Below, piece by piece: positions 1-5,406 of a stretch of 9,327 bases of DNA. Source of the DNA: Anaerolineae bacterium. GTDB lineage: Bacteria; Chloroflexota; Anaerolineae; J102. The notes under the pieces are model-generated. The model was not told where the DNA came from. It did not search any database and saw only the letters and a list, made by a program, of their open reading frames with translations. The stretch is taken from positions 1 through 9,327 of the forward strand of contig JALXAF010000009.1 in assembly GCA_026992375.1 (NCBI GenBank), in the 5' to 3' direction. The position numbers and the translations under genes are program-made. Within the stretch, counting starts at the first letter, position 1. Every line of letters starts with the position of its first letter.

Positions 1-93
1 AGGCCCGACCTGACCATAGTGATGCGAGGGAACGAACACGATTCGAAGTGGGGCTCCCGGTTCAGTTGCTGCATGAAGTTGTGTTGCTGACAT
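1..93 (-). CDS. 5' end of an unidentified gene, cut by the window edge
   Basis: Only the first 31 codons are visible; the gene continues beyond base 1. The ATG at 93-91 is preceded by a perfect AGGAGG Shine-Dalgarno six bases upstream, which makes this start convincing although the piece is short. The protein begins MSATQLHAATEPG and then reads LRIVFVPSHHYGQVGP. There is no signal peptide, unlike the four genes before it. The hydrophobic strand followed by a glycine-rich turn (FVP...YGQVGP) resembles the first beta-strand and loop of GT-B fold UDP-glycosyltransferases (typical form FVPxxxxGHVNP), but H and N are Q and G here, so this is only a suggestion. It starts 45 bp after the stop of the 487-aa gene with no terminator between, so it is probably the next gene of the same transcript. 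Confidence 0.7.
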   Translation of the reverse strand, partial: MSATQLHAATEPGAPLRIVFVPSHHYGQVGP

Positions 94-138
94 GATGATC
101 CTCCTGATTGTGTGATACATTGTCAAGGTGGCTACGAT

Positions 139-1602
139 TCACGGGCAGTTTATGAGCTGTAGTGTATCCATGTTATACACCTGTAAACAGATCACATTGG
201 CGCCGTTCTTGAGATCAAAGGTTCGTTCATCGCCATTGATCTCGGTCAATCGCATTTTTGCGAAGACATGATTGCCGTCGAGCGAGAGGGTCTGCGCTGT
301 ATTGCTATCCAGCTTGCATTCATGTAGGACGAGCTGGGCCATCTGCGAGCCGCTGGCCTGGATGGCGGCCCCTGCGGAGATTATATCCACGTGAGTAAGC
401 TCCACACCGGCATTGGATATCTGGGCTTCGACCTGCACGCCCACGCCTCCGGAGAACTTCATATTCGCAAAACTCCCCCACGCGGGGCCTGTCACCGCCA
501 CTGCTGTGGCTCTCGTATTATCTTGCCAGTTATACGTGGTGATTTCTCCACCGACAACATCGAATTGAGACAAGCCTGACGCATGCATTCCGTAGGCAAG
601 TCCTTTGTCTCCCCTTGCCACCACATCGAGCTGCCGTCCGTGGACAACGCTATCGGATAGCATCAACCCGGTAGCGTCTGCGTCATCCGCAGCGACATCG
701 ATAACGACGTCGTCCAGATCCAGTGCGGCGTCCCGCAGATAAATGCCTACAGCTTTGATGCCGTGTTCCTGCCAGTTGTCGGCCCCGATGGAGACATGTT
801 CCAGCGTCACCGGCGGAAATCCTCCGTTAGGATCGCTGACGATGGCAAGGGCAACGGCGTAAGGCGCATCACCTACATTGTAGATGTACAGATCACGGAC
901 AGTGGCCCCCCAGCTACCCATCACGGTGGCCTGGCTGAACGATGAGGAGCCGCGAGAGACGATAGTCGTAAGCTCCTCGCCCGCGCCTTCCAGGGTCAGG
1001 CATGGCTTCAGGGTGACCGTCTCGGTGTAAGTCCCTGGCGCCACCCAGACCAGTACCGGGTTATCGCACAGGGTGTTCTCGTCGAGGGTGTCGATGGCCG
1101 CCTGGATGGAGGCGTAGTCCCCGCCCGATTTGGCCACGGTGATGACGTTGGCGTATCCTTCGGTTTTGGCTGCTTTCAGGGCGTAGAGAGCGTAGGGCGC
1201 GGCCGTGATGGGGGTGCGGCCCATCGCCGTCCAGGATGCGTCCCCGGAACATTTCACTGCGATATCCAGCCAGCGGGAGCCGCCATCGAAGGGCGAATCG
1301 CCGAAATTCAATTGAACCGTAAACAGGCCCGCTTGCGGATGGATGGTTGCCGTTTGGGTGGAGCCTATCTGACGCCCTCCTGTTTCAGCGTCGAAAAGTT
1401 TGAAACGGGCGTTGCAGGCGTCGGACACAGCCGCACCGGAGCGGATCAGGCGGCCCTGATAGGTGAAGGCCGTGCTCGGTCCCGCCGCCGCCCGCGCCAG
1501 CCGCTGGGCCCAGGCGGGATGCGTTGTCAAAAGCAGGGTCAGAGACAACAACAGCGTCAGACTGATGACGATCAGGAGGAATGATTTTCTGAAAGTTGAC
1601 AT
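139..1602 (-). CDS. Secreted YQGRL-domain protein with pectin-lyase-like beta-helix
   Basis: A 487-aa exported protein. Residues 1-32 are a signal peptide (basic start, long Leu/Ile/Val core, cleavage near AWA-Q). Residues 45-145 form a domain beginning FTYQGRLIRSG and ending TPITAAPYALYALKA. This is the same N-terminal domain as in the 787-aa protein of this cluster and is common in bacterial secreted proteins. Residues 153-425 look like a right-handed parallel beta-helix of the pectin-lyase fold: SIQAAIDTL (165-173), VLVWVAPGTYTETVTLK (183-199), LTLEGAGEELTTI, then many short strands with regular turns. I see no convincing catalytic Asp/Arg set of pectinesterases or pectate lyases, so structural or binding use is as likely as enzymatic. 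The last 65 residues form a separate Cys-containing tail ending NCP. The start is supported by AAGGAG about nine bases upstream; the gene begins 21 bp after the 113-aa gene. Confidence 0.88.
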   Translation of the reverse strand: MSTFRKSFLLIVISLTLLLSLTLLLTTHPAWAQRLARAAAGPSTAFTYQGRLIRSGAAVSDACNARFKLFDAETGGRQIGSTQTATIHPQAGLFTVQLNFGDSPFDGGSRWLDIAVKCSGDASWTAMGRTPITAAPYALYALKAAKTEGYANVITVAKSGGDYASIQAAIDTLDENTLCDNPVLVWVAPGTYTETVTLKPCLTLEGAGEELTTIVSRGSSSFSQATVMGSWGATVRDLYIYNVGDAPYAVALAIVSDPNGGFPPVTLEHVSIGADNWQEHGIKAVGIYLRDAALDLDDVVIDVAADDADATGLMLSDSVVHGRQLDVVARGDKGLAYGMHASGLSQFDVVGGEITTYNWQDNTRATAVAVTGPAWGSFANMKFSGGVGVQVEAQISNAGVELTHVDIISAGAAIQASGSQMAQLVLHECKLDSNTAQTLSLDGNHVFAKMRLTEINGDERTFDLKNGANVICLQVYNMDTLQLINCP

Positions 1603-1623
1603 GGTATGCGTCTCCTTTTGGAA

Positions 1624-1965
1624 TTAGTGGGCGTTTTTGCCAATCAAGGGCAGATAGAGGGGGTGGGAAGGTTGCATGAAAACGCTCCAGAACCCGCCGG
1701 TGAGGCGGTATCTTCCGCTGATGAGGGGCGCGGCCGCGTCCGGCTGCCCGATCGCACCCTGGAGGAGATACTTTCCGGCGTCAAGCGCACCGCCTCCGCC
1801 GTCGATGCTCCACCAGGACAGGTCATAACCCTGGCCCGGGGCCGCATCATGGGGGGCAGCCGCGGGCGTGGCGCTGGCGGGCAGTATCAAGAGCCCCGCC
1901 AGCAGCGCCATAAATCCAGCGGCCAGCAGCAAGGTGATGATGGTCGAATGGGATAGTCGCTTCAT
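1624..1965 (-). CDS. Small secreted 'GYDLxWW' protein with YLPLIG C-terminal tail
   Basis: A 113-aa exported protein of unknown function. The frame is open further upstream (to 2088), but the ATG at 1965 is chosen for three reasons. It has AAGGAG about eight bases upstream, it is directly followed by a textbook signal peptide (MKRLSHSTIITLLLAAG...ILPASA, residues 1-32), and the upstream extension overlaps the previous gene and translates a nucleotide repeat. Residues 46-95 form a glycine-rich module, GYDLSWWSIDGGGG ... YLLQGAIGQPD ... GRYRLTGGFW. It aligns over about 50 residues with residues 37-87 of the neighbouring 204-aa protein. The C-terminus is HPLYLPLIGKNAH. Similar YLPL-type tails recur, as I recall, at the ends of secreted Chloroflexota proteins, and a sorting or anchoring role is only conjecture. 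The mature protein is about 80 residues, essentially the module plus the tail. Confidence 0.85.
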   Translation of the reverse strand: MKRLSHSTIITLLLAAGFMALLAGLLILPASATPAAAPHDAAPGQGYDLSWWSIDGGGGALDAGKYLLQGAIGQPDAAAPLISGRYRLTGGFWSVFMQPSHPLYLPLIGKNAH

Positions 1966-1974
1966 GTTTTCGCT

Positions 1975-1998
1975 CCTTAGCGCCTTGGCGCCTTTGCG
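1975..1998 (-). repeat. Three 8-bp CGCnAAGG tandem units supplying a Shine-Dalgarno
   Basis: On the minus strand three back-to-back octamers read CGCAAAGG, CGCCAAGG and CGCTAAGG, followed by AGCG. The last unit runs into AAGGAG, the apparent ribosome binding site of the 113-aa gene (ATG at 1965). The translated form of such tracts (SRKGAKALR) is familiar from intergenic repeats scattered through many bacterial genomes, so this may be a short copy of a dispersed element and not protein-coding sequence. It fills most of the only longer gap (67 bp) in the secreted-protein cluster. Confidence 0.6.
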
Positions 1999-2032
1999 TG
2001 AGATCAGCTTCTTTCGTTCTGGAGGGGCCAGG

Positions 2033-2647
2033 TCAGGGAGAGCCGGGAACCAGGGTGAAGTTGAAGGTCCCCACCCGATTGGAGTCATCCGCTTCCAGGC
2101 CCGCGCTCACCGCCCGCACGATGTAGTATGCGTTCTTGCTGGCGTCGCTCAGGACGGTGGCGTCGGGGTCGGTGTAAGTCGTGCCGGTGACGCCGCTGGC
2201 GTAAGGCGCGCCCGGCGTGAACCAGGGCGTGTTGATGGCCCGATACACGTTGTAGGTCACCCCGCTGATGGGATGCCCATTCACGTCTTCGCTGATGGCG
2301 GACCAGTCCAGCTTCGCCTTGCCGCTGGCCTTGGAGATGGAAAGATCGGTGACGGCCTTGGGTTTGCCTGCAACGGGCCCATTGACGCCCGCCCAAAAAC
2401 CCTGGGCAAGCTGATACCCACCGCCGGAACTGACCCCGGGCGGCGTGCATTGCCCCACTGTGTAGCCAAGCTGGTAACCGCCGCCGCTGGCAAAGGTGAC
2501 GCCGCCATTGCCCAGAACCCACCACGCCAGGTCATACCCGCCCCCCGATTGCGCCCGAACCGGGCCCGGCAGCAACAGGATGGCCGAGAGCGTCAGCAAA
2601 AACATCGACGCTGCCAAAATCAAGTGGAAATATCGTTGGTTTCTCAT
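2033..2647 (-). CDS. Secreted 'GYDLxWW' module plus fibronectin-III-like protein
   Basis: A 204-aa exported protein. Residues 1-32 are a signal peptide with cleavage expected at VRA-Q. Residues 37-87 hold the module GYDLAWWVLGNGG ... GGGYQLGYTVGQ ... GGGYQLAQGFWAG, two GGGY beta-hairpin-like halves that match the downstream 113-aa protein. Residues 98-200 look like one fibronectin type III-like beta-sandwich: AVTDLSISKASGKAKLDWSA, GVTYNVYRAIN, TTYTDPDA, NAYYIVRAVSAGLEADDSN. The Trp in the B strand and the YxVYR and YYIVRAV strands are typical. It probably acts outside the cytoplasm as a binding or scaffold protein; no catalytic motif is visible. It starts 18 bp after the 787-aa stop. The Shine-Dalgarno is weak (GGAAG) and lies in a small hairpin, which suggests translational coupling to the gene before. 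Confidence 0.85.
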   Translation of the reverse strand: MRNQRYFHLILAASMFLLTLSAILLLPGPVRAQSGGGYDLAWWVLGNGGVTFASGGGYQLGYTVGQCTPPGVSSGGGYQLAQGFWAGVNGPVAGKPKAVTDLSISKASGKAKLDWSAISEDVNGHPISGVTYNVYRAINTPWFTPGAPYASGVTGTTYTDPDATVLSDASKNAYYIVRAVSAGLEADDSNRVGTFNFTLVPGSP

Positions 2648-2665
2648 AACGGCTTCCGTTACTAA

Positions 2666-5029
2666 CTAATAGGGGCGATCAATGGTGTATTCGATGATCA
2701 CGCCAAGGAGCGACACAGCATTCGCATTGACCTGATCGTGGGGCAAGTGGACCTTGGCAAAATAAACATAGCGCGAGTTGTCAACGGTGGCATAATCGAT
2801 CGTCGTATCCACGGACGAACTTGGCCACGAGCTAATGCCGGAAGTATAGGCCGTGGCCATGACATCCTCTCCTGAAATTGCAGCCGTCGGATCCGCCCGA
2901 ATCAACTCAGCATAGCCATCATAACTGATTTCATCCACCCAATAGAATGTGAATTTGGTGACCGTGGAGCCATGGGGCAATTGCACTGCTGCAAAATAGT
3001 CATAAGATGTTTCATTTTCCGGGGAGAGCGCACTCCCCAGGTTCCAAAAACTGTAACCATCACTCGTTGGTCTGAACGCCGCAGGAGCCAGAGCAATGTA
3101 ACTGGTGATTGCACTCCAGGTAAGCTGGCCATCGACCCGGGCGTTACCTTCGGAATAAAGGCCATAACCCCCGGCTGTGGCCAGACCGTATAAGGCTCTG
3201 CCGTTGGGAGAATCGGTGCGGCCATAAACGCCTGAGCCCGAGCCCGAGGAAGCGCTATGCCTTCCGTAAACGCCTGATCCATCCCCTTCACTGGTCCAGC
3301 CCCGCACACCAGTTTTTCCCTGGCCATCAACGCCGATATGGGGGCTTTTGCCATAAACGCCAACCCCCCCGGTCGATTTCGTTTCGGCGTAAACGGCATA
3401 GGTGGCGCCACTGGTACCTTCCGCTTGAAAATGTCCCGCCGCAGCGTGGTCGGTCGTGCTAAGATTCGATGCATAGACGCCATACGTCTTGCCGCTGGTT
3501 CCATCCGCTATGAACACCCCGGCAGCGGCCTCATCCGTTTCGCTTTCATTCACCCCATAGATGCCATAAGTTTGGCCGCTGCTTCCAGTCATCCGAAAAT
3601 AACCAGCTATCGCATTATCGCTTTCACTGTAATTTTCAGCAGAAACAGCAGTCGTAACGCCTGTACTGCTAGTGGATAGAAATCTGCCAGCGGCCGCATT
3701 CGCGCTTCCGCTCTTGTTCTCCACATCGATGCCGAAAGTTGCACCGCTGGTTCCTGTGGCCTGGAAGCGCCCGGCCGCAGCTTTGTTGGTTGTGCTTTTG
3801 TTATTTACATCGATGCCATAGGTTTGGCCGCTGGTTCCTATCACCTGGAATCGCCCGGCCGCAGCTTCGTCGGTGGTGCTCCAGTTTTCTGCACTGATGC
3901 CATAGGTTTTGCCACTGGAGCCTGACGCCAGGAAATATCCTGCCATGGCCAGGTTGGTCGTACTCTGGTTTTCCACATTGATGCCATAAGTCTGACCACT
4001 GGCGCCAAGCGCTGTAAAAGTTCCTGCCGCCGCCCCACCCCCGGTGCTGGCATTTTCAGCTACAATGCCATAGGTGCGGCCGCCAGTTCCCGACGCTTTG
4101 AATCTCCCGGCGCTGGCATCGTTGGTTGTGCTTTTGTTCTCTACATCGATGCCGAGGGTTGCACCACTGGTTCCTGTCGCCTGGAATCGGCCAGCCGTGG
4201 CTCCGCCGGAGGCGCTCTGGTTTTCTACACTGATGCCATAGGTCTGTCCGCTGGCGCCAGAGGCCTTGAAATGTCCCGCCGTGGCGAAGGTGGCGGTGCT
4301 TTTGTTCTCCACATCGATGCCGTAAGTCTGGCCACTGGTTCCAAGGGCATAAAAATGCCCGGCTGCGGCGTAAGCGCCGGCGCTGCTATTTTCTGCGTAC
4401 ACGGCATACGTCCTGCCACTGCTGCCTACAGCATAAAACTCGCCCGCTGAGGCGCCGTCCGTTGTGCTAGAGATTTTCGAATAGATGGCGCCCCCTGCGC
4501 CGTTGTTTTGCACATCGATCAGATAATCGGCGTCGCTTTCGATATCATGCACGCGGCGGCTGCGCTGGGCGAAGGCGGACGCGTGCAAGGGGCTGGTGGG
4601 CGAGAGGGTAGCGTATGTTGCCGATGCGCAAGAGGAGCCGCTGTCGCTGACGCCGATCTCCAAATACAGCGTATCGTGGTCCTGAAAGACATCCGGCGAC
4701 AGGGGAGAGGCGTCCCCCAAAGTGGTCGTGAACAGGCCCGTCTTGTAGCTGCCGCTGCCCGTGGTCACGGCATGATACTCGTAGCCGCTGGCGGGCCACA
4801 CCTGGGTGGTGCATCCGCTGTCGCTGCATAGGCGAAAGCGCAGGCAGCGGGTGGCGTTATCCAGGGGATTGCCGCTGCTATCCAGCAGCCGCCCCTGGAA
4901 ATTCATCGCGTTTGGGCCTTGCCCGCCTGACTGCGCCCAGACGCTCGGAATCAAAACGAGTAAGAACAGCAATGCCAGGGCTAAAATCCTTAGCCCAAAA
5001 ACTATTTTACGAAATTGTCGCCTTAGCAT
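2666..5029 (-). CDS. Large secreted repeat protein, thirteen 28-residue units
   Basis: A 787-aa exported protein. Residues 1-32 are a signal peptide (cleavage near VWA-Q). Residues 40-155 are the YQGRL-type domain (AMNFQGRLLDSSGNPL ... SPTSPLHASAFAQRS), here with extra Cys residues. Residues 195-557 are thirteen direct repeats with an exact period of 28, consensus AGxFxAxGTSGxTYGI followed by xVENxSTxxxAA. The register never slips, and the last unit is one residue short. Residues 558-635 carry looser GVYG repeats of the kind seen in fibre-like and phage-tail-like proteins. Residues 640-787 form a separate C-terminal beta-rich domain (VQLPHGSTVTKFTFYW, DTTIDYATVDNSRYVYFAKV, LLGVIIEYTID). The whole suggests a long beta-solenoid stalk between two globular ends. 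An AGGAGG site six bases before the ATG fixes the start. The function is unknown; a cell-surface or sheath structural role is inferred from architecture. Confidence 0.9.
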   Translation of the reverse strand: MLRRQFRKIVFGLRILALALLFLLVLIPSVWAQSGGQGPNAMNFQGRLLDSSGNPLDNATRCLRFRLCSDSGCTTQVWPASGYEYHAVTTGSGSYKTGLFTTTLGDASPLSPDVFQDHDTLYLEIGVSDSGSSCASATYATLSPTSPLHASAFAQRSRRVHDIESDADYLIDVQNNGAGGAIYSKISSTTDGASAGEFYAVGSSGRTYAVYAENSSAGAYAAAGHFYALGTSGQTYGIDVENKSTATFATAGHFKASGASGQTYGISVENQSASGGATAGRFQATGTSGATLGIDVENKSTTNDASAGRFKASGTGGRTYGIVAENASTGGGAAAGTFTALGASGQTYGINVENQSTTNLAMAGYFLASGSSGKTYGISAENWSTTDEAAAGRFQVIGTSGQTYGIDVNNKSTTNKAAAGRFQATGTSGATFGIDVENKSGSANAAAGRFLSTSSTGVTTAVSAENYSESDNAIAGYFRMTGSSGQTYGIYGVNESETDEAAAGVFIADGTSGKTYGVYASNLSTTDHAAAGHFQAEGTSGATYAVYAETKSTGGVGVYGKSPHIGVDGQGKTGVRGWTSEGDGSGVYGRHSASSGSGSGVYGRTDSPNGRALYGLATAGGYGLYSEGNARVDGQLTWSAITSYIALAPAAFRPTSDGYSFWNLGSALSPENETSYDYFAAVQLPHGSTVTKFTFYWVDEISYDGYAELIRADPTAAISGEDVMATAYTSGISSWPSSSVDTTIDYATVDNSRYVYFAKVHLPHDQVNANAVSLLGVIIEYTIDRPY
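3356..4447 (-). repeat. Thirteen in-frame 84-bp tandem repeats
   Basis: The DNA coding for residues 195-558 of the 787-aa protein is a tandem array of 84-bp units, visible on the plus strand as recurring motifs such as 'atgccataggt' and 'ccgctggttcct'. The units have diverged in sequence but keep length exactly. Units 4 and 9 are nearly identical over their first 22 residues (only L to F), while unit 10 is the most divergent, with SSTGVTTAVSAENYSES. The array lies wholly inside the gene, has no unique spacers and is not a CRISPR. Confidence 0.92.
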
Positions 5030-5061
5030 GGGTGTCCTCCTATGACATGAGAAAAATGGTT

Positions 5062-5271
5062 TTATTCATGCTCCTTCCCATCCTGCTCGAAACAGGAAGC
5101 TACGTTCTCTTTATCTTCAAATCGATTGGCGTCCGCCAGAGCGCCAAAGTGTTGTTCGATGAAGTCGAGAAAATCCGTCAAATTCTGTACAAAAACCGTT
5201 GCGCCCGAGCCCACGTGCTGAATCCAGCCGCGCCATATCCTGCACTCATCTTCGTCCTCCTCGCTCCACAA
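5062..5271 (-). CDS. Small conserved-looking protein, start codon uncertain
   Basis: The coordinates use a TTG start and give 69 residues: WSEEDEDECRIWRGWIQHV, then GSGATVFVQNLTDFLDFIEQHFG. The protein-like frame clearly continues upstream to about 5316 (VHVWQKAHHQAFVLRL) but contains no ATG or GTG there; the frame closes at a TAA at 5334-5332. The codon where an ATG would be expected reads AGG (5322-5320). An ATG at 5312 with an ideal AAGGAG is in another frame and stops after about 45 codons. The true start may therefore be non-canonical, lost by mutation, or hidden by an indel. No signal peptide or membrane segment is seen. The pattern VLRLW..WRGWIQHVGSG...F..L.DFLDFIE resembles small hypothetical proteins that I recall near large regulators in Chloroflexota; no function is known to me. 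It sits between the regulator and the secreted cassette, 32 bp before the 787-aa gene. Confidence 0.5.
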   Translation of the reverse strand: MWSEEDEDECRIWRGWIQHVGSGATVFVQNLTDFLDFIEQHFGALADANRFEDKENVASCFEQDGKEHE

Positions 5272-5406
5272 GCGCAGGACAAAGGCCTGGTGGTGGGCTT
5301 TCTGCCAGACATGAACGCTCCTTGATGGTCGTTACCCCACTTTATCCCATCACTCTCTCACATCTCTCTATCCCGGCTGCTACTATCTCAAAACCTTGCC
5401 GCCATT

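Noticed and set aside
139..1602. Calling the beta-helix protein a pectinesterase or pectate lyase
   Set aside because: The early SIQAAIDTL and VAPGTYTETV segments fit the fold, but I could not find the catalytic residues of either enzyme family.
1966..2088. 41-residue N-terminal extension of the 113-aa protein
   Set aside because: It overlaps the 204-aa gene, translates the CGCnAAGG repeat, and would bury the signal peptide; the ATG at 1965 has an ideal ribosome binding site.
1868..2665. 265-codon open frame on the plus strand
   Set aside because: It lies antisense to the two GYDL genes, has low-complexity R/G/A-rich translation without domains, and those genes have signal peptides and sensible folds on the other strand.
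3356..4447. CRISPR-like array of repeats
   Set aside because: Units are contiguous 84-bp coding repeats with no spacers and lie in frame inside a gene.
5319..5406. Separate promoter for the secreted block
   Set aside because: The minus strand has TAAAGT and TTGAGA elements but no pair with acceptable spacing; read-through from the regulator cannot be excluded.
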